A DNA stretch of 64,000 nucleotides from NCBI RefSeq assembly GCF_001552175.1, contig NZ_BCQR01000044.1, positions 1 to 64,000 of the forward strand, written 5' to 3'. Positions within the stretch are counted from its first letter, which is position 1. Each line of letters begins with the position of its first letter. The notes under the pieces are model-generated. The model searched no databases and had not been told where the DNA came from. It was given only the letters and a program-made list of their open reading frames with translations. Below are positions 7,896 through 16,968 of this stretch, piece after piece. The stretch is from Actinomadura kijaniata NBRC 14229 (GTDB lineage Bacteria; Actinomycetota; Actinomycetes; Streptosporangiales; Streptosporangiaceae). The position numbers and the translations under genes were made by a program.

Positions 7896-8828
7896 ATGTC
7901 CGCTTCCGCCGAGGGCAGGCCGGTCGGCCGGATGGAGTTCGGCGACCACCTGTGCCTCTCCTACGACAACGACGACGAACGCCTCGCCGTGCTGCGCGCC
8001 TACGTCCGCGACGGGCTGGCCGCCGACCACAAGATCATCTACCTGTCGGACCAGGACCCGCCGGAGACCGTGCTGGGCTGGCTGGGCGCCCGGGAGGCCG
8101 GGACCGGCGGGTACGCGGGGTTCGACCCCGCGCCCGGCCTGGGCCCCGACCTGGTGCGGGCGCTGGAGGACGGGCGGTTCGTGGTGCGCACCGCCGAGGA
8201 GGCCTACCTGGCCACCGGCCGGTTCGACCCCGACGAGATCATCGGGCTGTTCGCCACCGAGATCGAGATGGCGCTGGTGCAGGGCTACAAGGGCGTGCGG
8301 GTCACCGGCGAGGAGACGTTCAGCCTGCGCGGCTGGCCCGGCACCGAACGCTTCGCCGAGTTCGAACGCAAGATCGACGAGGTGTTCCGCACCTCGCGGG
8401 TCAACGCGATGGCGATCTGCCAGTACGACCGCCGCTGGTTCGACGCCGAACGCCTGGACCGCCTGGAGGCCCACCACGTGGACCGGGTCCGCCCCGACCC
8501 GCTGCACGACGACGGGACGTTCCGCGTCGTGCCGCTGTTCGGCCCGCCCGGCCTGGGCCTGGCCGGGACGCTCACCCCCGACGGCCACACCGCCCTGGAG
8601 CGCGCCCTGGACTCGCTGCCCCGCACCGCCGGGCTCGTCTGCGTGGACCTGTCCGCGCTGGACGAGGCCGACGAGGAGGGTCTGCGGCTGGTGGTCGGCA
8701 AAGGGGTCCAGGGCGGCATCCGGCGCCAGGTGCTGCTGCGCGGCGTGTCCGGCGCGGTCCTGGCGCGGCTGCGCGCGGCCGACCTGCACCGGACGCCGGG
8801 GGTGGAGATCGAGGAGGGGGCGCGGTGA
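7896..8828 (+). CDS. MEDS-domain sensor with C-terminal STAS-like module (cluster A, 1 of 3)
   Basis: 310 aa. The N-terminal ~200 residues are a MEDS domain: FGDHLCLSYDND, HKIIYLSD, GYKGVRVTGEETFSLRGWPG and the hallmark CQYDRRWF. MEDS is the domain of DcmR and methanogen regulators predicted to bind small hydrocarbon derivatives. The C-terminal part (about 215-295) resembles an anti-anti-sigma STAS fold: VDLSALDEADEEGLRLV. At the SpoIIAA phosphoserine position (DSSG) this protein has DEEG, so it cannot be serine-phosphorylated there. GGGAGG precedes ATG 7896. The stop overlaps the next GTG in GTGA. Confidence 0.82.
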   Translation: MSASAEGRPVGRMEFGDHLCLSYDNDDERLAVLRAYVRDGLAADHKIIYLSDQDPPETVLGWLGAREAGTGGYAGFDPAPGLGPDLVRALEDGRFVVRTAEEAYLATGRFDPDEIIGLFATEIEMALVQGYKGVRVTGEETFSLRGWPGTERFAEFERKIDEVFRTSRVNAMAICQYDRRWFDAERLDRLEAHHVDRVRPDPLHDDGTFRVVPLFGPPGLGLAGTLTPDGHTALERALDSLPRTAGLVCVDLSALDEADEEGLRLVVGKGVQGGIRRQVLLRGVSGAVLARLRAADLHRTPGVEIEEGAR

Positions 8829-9775
8829 CCTCCGCCGCCGACGGCCGCCCCCACGGGCCCGCGACCTCGCGGGGCGGGGCCAAGCCGGTCAGCGAGGTGA
8901 CGTTCGGCGACCACCTGTGCCTGACGTTCGACAACGACCCCGAGCGCTACGCCATCCTCGGCGCCTACATCCGGGACGGCCTGGCCCTCCACCACAAGAT
9001 CATCTATCTGGCGGACGAGGACGACGCCGGCGCCGTGCTGCGGCGGCTCGGCGACGGGATCGCGGGCGCGTGGGTGCCCGGCACCGAACGGCTGGACCTG
9101 GACGCCGCCGTCGCCGAGGGGCGGCTGGCGATCCGGCCGATCGTCGACGCGTTCATGGCGACCGGCCGGTTCGACCCCGACGAGACCGTGGCGCTGCTGG
9201 CCACCGAGATCGAGGTGGCGCTGGTGCAGGGCTACGCGGGGGTGCGGATCAGCGGGGAGACGTCGTTCAGCCTGCGCGGCTGGCCCGGCACCGACCGGTT
9301 CGCCGACTTCGAGCAGCGCTGCCAGGCGGCGTTCCAGACACCCGGCCTCAAGGCGATGGCGCTGTGCCAGTACGACAGCCGCTGGTTCAGCCGGGCGCAG
9401 CTGGAGGAACTGGAGCTCTGCCACGGCGGCCGGGTGCGGGTGGACGACCTGTACGACGACGGGGTGCTGCGGATCACACCGCTGTTCACCCCGCCGGGCC
9501 TGGCGCTGGACGGCGCGGTCGACGAGTCCACCGTCCAGGCCGTCGGCGACGCGCTGGAACGCATGGCCGCCCGCGCCTCGCACTTCTGCCTGGACCTGTC
9601 CGGCCTGGAGTTCTGCGACATGGAGGGGCTGCGCACGCTGATCGGCGCAGGCCGGTCCGGCGGCGTGCACCGGCAGGTCATCCTGCGCGGCGTGCCCGAC
9701 TACCTGGACCTGATGCTGCGGATCTCCGGCTGGGACTCGATGCCCGACATCTACCGGGAGGGGGTGCGGCGATGA
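8825..9775 (+). CDS. MEDS-domain sensor with C-terminal STAS-like module (cluster A, 2 of 3)
   Basis: 316 aa, a tandem paralogue of the preceding gene. Shared MEDS blocks are FGDHLCLTFDNDPE, HKIIYLAD, GRFDPDETVALLATEIEVALVQGY, SFSLRGWPGT and CQYDSRWF. The STAS-like tail reads LDLSGLEFCDMEGLRTL, with DMEG in place of the phosphorylatable DSSG. The C-terminal RGVPDYLDLMLRISGW segment is conserved in the minus-strand homologues. GTG 8825 overlaps the upstream stop (GTGA); the frame remains open upstream only as out-of-frame shadow of gene 1. ATGA joins it to the third gene, so the three are one operon. Confidence 0.82.
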   Translation: MTSAADGRPHGPATSRGGAKPVSEVTFGDHLCLTFDNDPERYAILGAYIRDGLALHHKIIYLADEDDAGAVLRRLGDGIAGAWVPGTERLDLDAAVAEGRLAIRPIVDAFMATGRFDPDETVALLATEIEVALVQGYAGVRISGETSFSLRGWPGTDRFADFEQRCQAAFQTPGLKAMALCQYDSRWFSRAQLEELELCHGGRVRVDDLYDDGVLRITPLFTPPGLALDGAVDESTVQAVGDALERMAARASHFCLDLSGLEFCDMEGLRTLIGAGRSGGVHRQVILRGVPDYLDLMLRISGWDSMPDIYREGVRR

Positions 9776-10794
9776 CCGACCCCGAGACGGGCGGCGGGGC
9801 CGCGCCGGCCGCCCACGCGCGCCGGGGCCGCGACGTCCTGACGCACCAGGCGCTGGTGTACCGGACCGGAGAGGAGCTGACCAAGGTCGCCGTCGGGTGG
9901 CTGCGGGCCGGGCTGATGGTCGGCGACGCCACCGTGGTGATCGCCTCGCCCGCCGTCGCGGACCTGGTGCGCGGCCAGCTCGGCGCGGAGTCCGCCGCGC
10001 CGATCGAGTTCCACGACTCCGCCGCGTGGTTCACCGGCCCGGTGCAGACCATGTCGGCCTACCACGAGCGGGCCCGCGAGCACTGGTGGCCGCACGGGCG
10101 GCTGCGGGTACTGGCCGAGCCGGTCTGGGAGGGCCGCGGCGAGCTGGAGGTCCGCGAGTGGCTGCGGCACGAGGCGCTGCTCAACGAGATCATGGCGGGC
10201 ACCCCCTCGGCGTTCCTGTGCCTCTACGACGCCGCGCTGCCCGCCGGGATCGTCGAGGGCGCGCTGCGCACCCATCCCGAACTCCTCGACGAGGGCGGCC
10301 TGCGCCCCAGCCCCCGCTTCACCGACCCCGCCGACTTCTACGCCGAGTGCAACGCCGTCCCGCTCGACCCGCCGCCGCTGACGGCCGCGCGCCGGGCGTT
10401 CGCCAGCGGGGAGCTGCCGGCGCTGCGGACGTTCCTGGAGGCCGAGGCCCGGCGGCTGGACCTGGCGCCCGAACGCGTCCTGCCGTTCGTGCTGGCCGTC
10501 AACGAGGTCGCCACCCTGATCATCCGGGAGGGCGGCGGGCACGGCGCGGTGTGGGTGTGGTCGGAGGAGGGCGACCTGGTCTGCGACGTCACCGACCCGT
10601 CCGGGCACCTGGCCGACCGGTTCCTGGGCCACCTGCCGCCGCGCGCCCACCAGCAGGTCGAGGCGGCGATGTGGGCGGTGCGGCGGCTGTGCCACATCGT
10701 GGAGATCCGCACCGGGAAGGGCTCGGGCGGCGGCATCGGGTTCCGCGGCGTGGACGCCGGGACACGCATCCGGACGCGGTTGAAACTGCGCTGA
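9772..10794 (+). CDS. MEDS-domain protein with degenerate GHKL ATPase module (cluster A, 3 of 3)
   Basis: 340 aa, of the type annotated as RsbA-family anti-sigma regulators (MEDS plus HATPase). MEDS part: HQALVYRTGEELTKVAVGWL, TVVIAS, WLRHEALLNEIM and CLYDAALP. The C-terminal GHKL region (about 225-335) is degenerate: the N-box reads NEVATLIIREGG, where the homologues at 18374 and 20316 have NEVAANALQHG and TEVMTNAVRHG. The GLWxV box is replaced by EAAMWAVRRL. It probably does not bind ATP. The start is ATG 9772 (ATGA overlap). Its stop is the first codon of a dual-hairpin repeat. Confidence 0.8.
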   Translation: MTDPETGGGAAPAAHARRGRDVLTHQALVYRTGEELTKVAVGWLRAGLMVGDATVVIASPAVADLVRGQLGAESAAPIEFHDSAAWFTGPVQTMSAYHERAREHWWPHGRLRVLAEPVWEGRGELEVREWLRHEALLNEIMAGTPSAFLCLYDAALPAGIVEGALRTHPELLDEGGLRPSPRFTDPADFYAECNAVPLDPPPLTAARRAFASGELPALRTFLEAEARRLDLAPERVLPFVLAVNEVATLIIREGGGHGAVWVWSEEGDLVCDVTDPSGHLADRFLGHLPPRAHQQVEAAMWAVRRLCHIVEIRTGKGSGGGIGFRGVDAGTRIRTRLKLR

Positions 10795-10998
10795 CCCGAT
10801 TCGAACGTCCGACGAAGGAGGATGTTTGGATCGGGCCCGGGGGTCTGGGGGTCGCCCCCCAGGTGGTGCTGCTGACCCGATTCGAACTTCCGACGGAGGA
10901 GGATGTTCGGGTCGGGCCCGGGGGTCTGGGGGTCGTCCCCCAGGTGGCGCTGACCCGATTCGAACGTCCCCCGGAGGGCGGTGCGGGTCGCGCCGGGT
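10791..10998 (+). repeat. Dual-hairpin repeat, two full units plus a partial third
   Basis: Units begin CTGACCCGATTCGAAC at 10791, 10872 and 10950; the third is truncated. Each full unit holds a CGAAC/GTTCG type inverted repeat and then a GC hairpin CTGGGGG-tetraloop-CCCCCAG (10845-10862 and 10926-10943). The first unit starts one base before the MEDS gene's own stop codon. A related copy starts at the stop of the TetR gene at 35885. It occupies most of the gap before mec and could act as a terminator or RNA-stability element. Confidence 0.75.
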
Positions 10999-11009
10999 AG
11001 CCTGCGGGC

Positions 11010-11423
11010 ATGCTGACGATCGAACGTGCCCTGGTCGACAAGATCGTCGCGCATGCGCGCGCCGACCACCCCGACGAGGCCTGCGGGATCATCGCCGGCC
11101 CGATCGGCTCGGACCGCCCCACCCGGTACGTGGCGATGACCAACGCCGAACGCTCCCCGACCTTCTACCGCTTCGACTCGCTGGAGCAGCTGAAGGTGTG
11201 GCGGGAGATGGACGACCGCGACGAGGAGCCGGTGGTGATCTACCACTCGCACACCGCCACCGAGGCCTACCCCTCGCGCACCGACATCTCCTACGCCTCC
11301 GAGCCGAACGCGCACTACGTGCTGGTGTCCACGCGGGACCCCGAGAAGGCGGAGTTCCGCTCGTTCCGGATCGTGGACGGCGAGGTGACCGAGGAAGAGG
11401 TCACCGTGGTCGATTCCCACTGA
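11010..11423 (+). CDS. mec: JAMM/Mov34 metallopeptidase (CysO-cysteine peptidase)
   Basis: In Mycobacterium tuberculosis, Mec releases cysteine from the CysO-cysteine adduct made by CysM. This 137-aa protein has the full JAMM zinc site: Glu23 (DEACG), His79 and His81 (YHSHTATEAYPS), Ser89 and Asp92. cysO and cysM follow directly, as in mycobacteria. ATG 11010 lies 6 nt after a TAGCCT -10 box (10998-11003), so the mRNA is probably leaderless. The function is assigned from motif plus synteny with high confidence. Confidence 0.92.
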   Translation: MLTIERALVDKIVAHARADHPDEACGIIAGPIGSDRPTRYVAMTNAERSPTFYRFDSLEQLKVWREMDDRDEEPVVIYHSHTATEAYPSRTDISYASEPNAHYVLVSTRDPEKAEFRSFRIVDGEVTEEEVTVVDSH

Positions 11424-11448
11424 CGACCGGGTCGGTAAACTGATGGTC

Positions 11449-11568
11449 ATGTCGAGGAACGAGGGCTGGACGCGCGCCGTGCGCGGTGCTCGCCCCGTTC
11501 GGCTTTCTCCCGTACAGAGCTTCCTGTTCGGGCACACGCGCGCCGAGGTCGTCTACGACTGTCGCTGA
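11449..11568 (+). CDS. Putative leaderless leader peptide upstream of cysO
   Basis: A 39-codon ORF between mec and cysO, not a shadow of a larger gene. ATG 11449 is 7 nt after a TAAACT -10 hexamer (11436-11441), the geometry of a leaderless start; an alternative ATG is at 11443. The peptide is basic, has a single Cys as its penultimate residue (YDCR, then TGA) and is followed by competing GC hairpins (11597-11630) before cysO. Cysteine-responsive leaderless short ORFs are known upstream of mycobacterial sulfur operons. That this one senses cysteine is inference. Confidence 0.55.
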   Translation: MSRNEGWTRAVRGARPVRLSPVQSFLFGHTRAEVVYDCR

Positions 11569-11596
11569 CGCGCGACTTCCCCCTGCCCGAGAGATC

Positions 11597-11630
11597 CCCA
11601 CGCCCCGCCTGCCGTGCCGCGTGGGCGGGG
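11597..11630 (+). promoter_or_regulatory. Candidate attenuator: two mutually exclusive stems before cysO
   Basis: CCCACGC (11597-11603) can pair with GCGTGGG (11619-11625), and CCCCGCC (11603-11609) with GGCGGGG (11624-11630). The arms interleave and share bases at 11603 and 11624-11625, so only one stem, or a pseudoknot, can form. It lies 28 nt after the leader ORF stop and 35 nt before the cysO start, where a translation-coupled switch would be expected. No U-tract follows. Confidence 0.4.
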
Positions 11631-11665
11631 AGCCGTACGAACCCAGCTTCTAGGAGAAAACCGCC

Positions 11666-11938
11666 ATGGCCATCAAGGTCAGCATCCCCACCATCCTGCG
11701 CAACCTCACCGACGGCGCCAAGTCGGTCGAGGGCAAGGGCTCGACCCTGGACGAGCTGTTCGCCGACCTGGACGTGCGCCACCCGGGTCTGCGCGGCCGC
11801 CTGGTCGACGACAAGGGCCTGCGCAGGTTCGTCAACGTGTACCTCAACGACGAGGACGTGCGCTTCCTCGGCGGCCTGGAGACGCAGGTCTCCGACGGTG
11901 ACAACGTCACCATCCTCCCGGCCGTCGCCGGCGGCTGA
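11666..11938 (+). CDS. cysO: Sulfur carrier protein CysO (ThiS/MoaD family)
   Basis: Ubiquitin-like sulfur carrier of 90 aa. Its C-terminal Gly-Gly is converted to a thiocarboxylate that CysM uses as sulfide donor for cysteine synthesis. The protein ends AVAGG and has the beta-grasp pattern of the family, including VNVYLNDEDVRFLGGLET. AGGAG lies about 9 nt before ATG 11666. Position between mec and cysM fixes the assignment. In mycobacteria the route is resistant to oxidative stress. Confidence 0.93.
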   Translation: MAIKVSIPTILRNLTDGAKSVEGKGSTLDELFADLDVRHPGLRGRLVDDKGLRRFVNVYLNDEDVRFLGGLETQVSDGDNVTILPAVAGG

Positions 11939-12904
<966 letters not shown>

Positions 12905-12926
12905 TCCCCGTTCTCCCGCGCCCAGG

Positions 12927-12960
12927 CCGCGCGTCGCGCCGAACCCGGCGCGGCGCGCGG
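12927..12960. terminator. Hairpin terminator after cysM
   Basis: A 14-bp stem CCGCGCGTCGCGCC / GGCGCGGCGCGCGG with one G-T wobble closes a GAACCC loop. It starts 22 nt after the cysM stop. No U-run follows, as is common for actinobacterial terminators. Confidence 0.6.
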
Positions 12961-13021
12961 TTCGCGCATCCGGGTACAGTTCATTCTCGAACGGGATTCT
13001 AGTAAGGGTGGGGAGTGCCGC

Positions 13022-13819
13022 ATGGCCGGGTTCGGGGACGCGACCGCCGTCGCGCGGGTGGGCGAGGGCCGCTACGAGATCGACCTGGACCCCGACTTCG
13101 GGTTCGCCGAGGCGATCAACGGCGGGTACCTGATGGCCGTGCTCGCCCGCGCCGCCGTGGACGCCTGCCCGCACGCCCACCCGGTCTCCACCGCCACGCA
13201 CTTCCTGCGCGTCGCCCAGCCCGGCCGCGCCGAGATCCACGTGGACGTCCGCAAGGCCGGCCGGACCGCCGCCACCGCGCTGGTGTCCCTGGTGCAGGGG
13301 GACCGGCCGGTGGTGGACGCGCTGATCACCCTGGGGACGCTGGACCCGGGCGCCGCCCCGACCTACCTCGGCGCGCCGCCCGCCCCGGAGCTCCCGGCCG
13401 TCGAGGAGTGCCTGGACTTCGCCGGCGGCCAGAGCGACCGGGGCTTCGCCCAGCACGTCGACCTGCGCTTCGACAAGGCCACGATGGGCTGGCTGGACGG
13501 CGCGCCCAGCGGACGCCCCGAGCTGCGCGGCTGGTTCCGGCTGCGCGACGGCTACGCGCCCGACCCGTTCGCCCTGGCGCTGGCCGTGGACGCGATGCCG
13601 CCGGTCGCCCTCAACGCCGGGGCGCGCGGCTGGTCCCCGACCGTCGAGCTCACCTGGCACCTGCGCGCCCTCCCGGCCCCCGGCTGGCTGGCCCTGCACG
13701 GCTCGGGCCGCATGGTCGCCGACGGCTGGTTCGACGAGGAGGTCGAGGTGTGGGACTCCGCCGGCCGCCTGGTCGCCCAGTCCCGGCAGATCGCCCGGCT
13801 CGGCCGGGGCGGCGCCTGA
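13022..13819 (+). CDS. Acyl-CoA thioesterase family protein (double hotdog)
   Basis: A 265-aa protein resembling the TesB-like double-hotdog thioesterases of actinobacteria. The N-terminal hotdog has INGGYLMAVLARAA (helix preceded by the NGG turn) and THFLRVAQPGRAEI; the second has YAPDPFALALAVDAMPPV and SPTVELTWHLRALP. Substrate is unknown, probably a fatty or aromatic acyl-CoA. GGGGAG is about 8 nt before ATG 13022. It stands alone between two hairpins inside the cysM-murI block. Confidence 0.78.
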   Translation: MAGFGDATAVARVGEGRYEIDLDPDFGFAEAINGGYLMAVLARAAVDACPHAHPVSTATHFLRVAQPGRAEIHVDVRKAGRTAATALVSLVQGDRPVVDALITLGTLDPGAAPTYLGAPPAPELPAVEECLDFAGGQSDRGFAQHVDLRFDKATMGWLDGAPSGRPELRGWFRLRDGYAPDPFALALAVDAMPPVALNAGARGWSPTVELTWHLRALPAPGWLALHGSGRMVADGWFDEEVEVWDSAGRLVAQSRQIARLGRGGA

Positions 13820-13837
13820 CGCGCCGGAGGGCGCCGG

Positions 13838-13862
13838 GAAACCCGTGACGGTGGCGGGTTTC
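13838..13862. terminator. Inverted repeat after the thioesterase gene
   Basis: A perfect 8-bp repeat GAAACCCG / CGGGTTTC with a 9-nt loop, 19 nt after the stop codon. It is consistent with a transcription terminator separating the gene from murI. Confidence 0.5.
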
Positions 13863-13933
13863 ACGCGTGTGAGCGTGTGATGTTGGGCGCATGACGTCTT
13901 GTCGACAGTCGATCTCGCCTAGCCTTGGGGACC

Positions 13934-14779
13934 ATGCCACATCCCACCCCGACGTCTCCGGACGCGCCCATCGGCATCTTCGACAGCGGCTTCGGCGGAC
14001 TGACCGTGGCCCGCGCGATCATCGACCAGCTCCCGCACGAGTCCGTGGTGTACCTGGGGGACTCGGCGCGCCAGCCCTACGGGCCGCGGCCGATCGCGGA
14101 GGTGCGGGCGTTCGCGCTGGAGATGCTGGACGAGCTGGTGGACCAGGGTGTGAAGATGCTGGTGATCGCCTGCAACAGCGCCAGCTCGGCGATGCTGCGC
14201 GACGCCCGCGAACGCTATGACGTCCCCGTCGTCGAGGTGATCAACCCGGCGACGCGGCGGGCCGCCCGCGCCACCGCCAACGGCAGGGTCGGCCTCATCG
14301 CCACCCAGGCCACCGTCACCAGCCGCGCCTACGAGGACGCGTTCGCCGCCGCCCCCCACATCGAGCTGGTCAGCGTGGCCTGCCCGCGGTTCGTGCCGTT
14401 CGTGGAGGCGGGGGTGACCGGTGGGGACGAGGTGATGGAGGTCGCCCGCGGTTACCTGGAGCCCGTCGTGGCCGCCGGATGCGACACGCTCATCCTCGGC
14501 TGCACGCACTACCCATTGCTGACCGGCGTCATCTCGTATGTCGTCGGAGACGGGGTCACACTGGTCTCAAGCGCCGACGAGACCGCCAAGGATGTGTACC
14601 GAGTGCTGCACGACCGGGGACTGGCCCGGGCCGGGGACTCCACGCCGCCCGAGCGCCGCTTCCGCGTGACCGGGGACCCCGAGGTGTTCGCCGCGCTCGG
14701 CCGCCGGTTCCTGGGACCGGAGATCGGTGCGGTGGAGACCACGGACGCGCCGTCGAGCGGCACGGCGCTGACCGTCTGA
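13934..14779 (+). CDS. murI: glutamate racemase
   Basis: Makes D-glutamate for peptidoglycan from L-glutamate (281 aa). The two catalytic cysteines are Cys80 in IACNSAS and Cys190 in GCTHYPLL; the N-terminal [12 protein letters not shown] and [11 protein letters not shown] are signature stretches. I chose ATG 13934 over the in-frame TTG 13925. A TAGCCT hexamer at 13920-13925 lies 8 nt upstream, so the transcript may be leaderless. The murI-MBL-rph-rdgB order is conserved in actinobacteria. Confidence 0.94.
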   Translation: MPHPTPTSPDAPIGIFDSGFGGLTVARAIIDQLPHESVVYLGDSARQPYGPRPIAEVRAFALEMLDELVDQGVKMLVIACNSASSAMLRDARERYDVPVVEVINPATRRAARATANGRVGLIATQATVTSRAYEDAFAAAPHIELVSVACPRFVPFVEAGVTGGDEVMEVARGYLEPVVAAGCDTLILGCTHYPLLTGVISYVVGDGVTLVSSADETAKDVYRVLHDRGLARAGDSTPPERRFRVTGDPEVFAALGRRFLGPEIGAVETTDAPSSGTALTV

Positions 14780-14810
14780 GCCCTCGGGGGACGGAAGAGG
14801 AGGAGTGAGC

Positions 14811-15557
14811 GTGCGGGTCACAGTGATCGGCTGCTCCGGCAGCTATCCGGGGCCGGACAGCCCCGCGTCCAGCTACCTGGTCCAGGCCGAGGGCTACTCC
14901 CTGGTCATCGACCTGGGCAACGGCGCGCTCGGCACGTTGCAGCAGCACGCGTCGCTGTACGAGATCGACGCGGTGTGCGTCTCGCACCTGCACGCCGACC
15001 ACTGCCTGGACCTGTGCGGGTACTGGGTCGCGCGGACCTACTGTCCGACCGGGCCGCTGCCGAGGCTGCCGGTGTACGGGCCGACGGGCACGGCCGCGCG
15101 GATGGCGCGCGCCTACGACCTGGACCCCGAGCCGGGCATGACGAACACGTTCGACTTCCGGGAGCTGGAGCGGACGTTCGAGCTGGGACCGTTCCGGGTC
15201 ACCACGTCGCTGATGCCGCATCCGGTGGAGGCGTTCGCGTTCCGCGTCGAGCACGACGGCAGGGTCCTGGCCTACTCCGGCGACACCGGGCCCGCCGACG
15301 AGCTGGTGAAGGTCGCCCGCGGCGCGGACCTGTTCCTGTGCGAGGCGTCGTTCCTGGAGGGGCCGGGCAACCCGCCCGACCTGCACCTGACCGCCCGCGA
15401 GGCCGGCGAGCACGCCGCCCGCGCCGACGTCGGCCGGCTGGTGCTGACCCACCTGGTGCCGTGGAACGACGCGGACCGTTCCCTGACCGAGGCCAAGGGC
15501 AGCGGCTACGACGGCCCCATCGACCGGGCCCACGTCGGCGCGGTCTACGACCTGTGA
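14811..15557 (+). CDS. MBL-fold hydrolase (ElaC/RNase Z-like)
   Basis: Metallo-beta-lactamase-fold hydrolase of 248 aa, cytoplasmic. The metal motif HLHADH is present, with further ligands in MPHPVEAFAFR, YSGDTGP and LVLTHLVPW. In mycobacteria a homologue between murI and rph has been linked to cyclic-nucleotide phosphodiesterase activity, and RNase Z-like activity is another possibility; the sequence does not decide. Start GTG 14811 has AGGAGG 7 nt upstream, while the in-frame GTG 14805 is too close to it. Confidence 0.85.
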   Translation: MRVTVIGCSGSYPGPDSPASSYLVQAEGYSLVIDLGNGALGTLQQHASLYEIDAVCVSHLHADHCLDLCGYWVARTYCPTGPLPRLPVYGPTGTAARMARAYDLDPEPGMTNTFDFRELERTFELGPFRVTTSLMPHPVEAFAFRVEHDGRVLAYSGDTGPADELVKVARGADLFLCEASFLEGPGNPPDLHLTAREAGEHAARADVGRLVLTHLVPWNDADRSLTEAKGSGYDGPIDRAHVGAVYDL

Positions 15558-15616
15558 CCTCCCGGTCCACCGGACGGTGGACGGCGCCCGCCCGCCGGGG
15601 GCACTAGGCTTGGGGC

Positions 15617-16336
15617 ATGGCACGTCCTGACGATCGCGCACCCGACCAGCTCCGGCCCGTCCGCATCCAACGGGGCTGGCTCGACCACGCCGAGGGCTCG
15701 GTGCTGATCGAGTTCGGCGGCACGCGGGTGCTGTGCGCCGCGTCCGTGACCGACTCGGTGCCGCGCTGGCGTCGGGACAGCGGCCTGGGCTGGATCACCG
15801 CCGAGTACGCGATGCTGCCGCGCGCCACCAACACCCGCAACGACCGCGAGGCCGTCAAGGGCCGCATCGGCGGGCGCACCCACGAGATCTCCCGGCTGAT
15901 CGGCCGCTCCCTGCGGGCCTGCGTGGACCTCAAGGCGCTCGGGGAGAACACCGTCCAGCTCGACTGCGACGTGCTCCAGGCCGACGGCGGCACCCGCACC
16001 GCCGCGATCACCGGCGCCTACATCGCGCTCGCCGACGCCGTGTCCTGGATGCGCGACCGCAAGCTGATCAAGAGGGACCCGCTCACCACCTCGATCGCCG
16101 CCGTCAGCGTCGGCGTCGTCGAGGGCGAGCCCCGCCTCGACCTCGCCTACCTGGAGGACTCGGTCGCCGAGACCGACATGAACGTGGTCTGCACCGGCGA
16201 CGGCCGCTTCGTGGAGGTGCAGGGCACCGCCGAGGGCGCCCCGTTCGACCGCGCCGAGCTGGACGCGCTGCTGGACCTGGCCGCCGCGGGCTGCGCCGAG
16301 CTGACCCGCCTCCAGAAGGAGGCCCTGGCGCGGTGA
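15617..16336 (+). CDS. rph: RNase PH
   Basis: Phosphorolytic 3'-5' exoribonuclease that trims tRNA 3' ends (239 aa, full length). Motifs include [46 protein letters not shown] (phosphate and RNA binding; positions about 73-100), and [22 protein letters not shown] 15617 lies 6 nt after TAGGCT (15605-15610), suggesting a leaderless mRNA. Its stop overlaps the rdgB start as GTGA. Confidence 0.95.
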   Translation: MARPDDRAPDQLRPVRIQRGWLDHAEGSVLIEFGGTRVLCAASVTDSVPRWRRDSGLGWITAEYAMLPRATNTRNDREAVKGRIGGRTHEISRLIGRSLRACVDLKALGENTVQLDCDVLQADGGTRTAAITGAYIALADAVSWMRDRKLIKRDPLTTSIAAVSVGVVEGEPRLDLAYLEDSVAETDMNVVCTGDGRFVEVQGTAEGAPFDRAELDALLDLAAAGCAELTRLQKEALAR

Positions 16337-16959
16337 GCACGATCGTCCTGGCGACCCGCAACAACGGCAAGATCATCGAGCTGCGCCGGATCCTCGACGC
16401 CATCGAGGTCGTCGGGCTGGACGCCTACCCGGGCGCCCCCGACGTCCCCGAGACCGAGCTGACGTTCGAGGGCAACGCCCTGCTGAAGGCCCGCGCCATC
16501 GCCGCCCACACCGGCCTGCCCGCCGTCGCCGACGACTCGGGCCTGTGCGTGGACGCCCTCAACGCCATGCCCGGCGTGCTGTCGGCCCGCTGGTCCGGCC
16601 GCTTCGGCGACGCCTCCGGCGACAAGGACCGCGCCAACCTGGAGCTCGTCCTCGACCAGCTCGCCGACGTCCCCGCCGAGCACCGCGGCGCCCACTTCGT
16701 CTGCGCCGCCGCGCTGGTGGTGCCCGGCGGCCCCGAGCACGTGGTGGAGGGCCGCATGTACGGCCGCATCATCGAGGCCCCGCGCGGCTCCGGCGGCTTC
16801 GGCTACGACCCGATCTTCCTGCCCGACGGCGGGACCCGCACCACCGCGGAGCTGACCGCCGAGGAGAAGGACGCCATCAGCCACCGCGGCCGGGCGTTCC
16901 GCGCCCTGGCCGAACTGATCCCCCAGGCGCTGGCCGCCCACTCCTCCCCGGAGCGGTAG
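16333..16959 (+). CDS. rdgB: XTP/dITP pyrophosphatase (RdgB/HAM1)
   Basis: Hydrolyses non-canonical purine NTPs such as ITP and XTP to monophosphates (208 aa). Motifs: [16 protein letters not shown] (base/phosphate pocket), [11 protein letters not shown] (catalytic Asp), SARWSGRFG and [13 protein letters not shown] 16333 overlaps the rph stop in GTGA, so the two are translationally coupled. A small membrane protein gene follows 9 nt later and is probably in the same transcript. Confidence 0.95.
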   Translation: MSTIVLATRNNGKIIELRRILDAIEVVGLDAYPGAPDVPETELTFEGNALLKARAIAAHTGLPAVADDSGLCVDALNAMPGVLSARWSGRFGDASGDKDRANLELVLDQLADVPAEHRGAHFVCAAALVVPGGPEHVVEGRMYGRIIEAPRGSGGFGYDPIFLPDGGTRTTAELTAEEKDAISHRGRAFRALAELIPQALAAHSSPER

Positions 16960-16968
16960 GCCCCCGGG

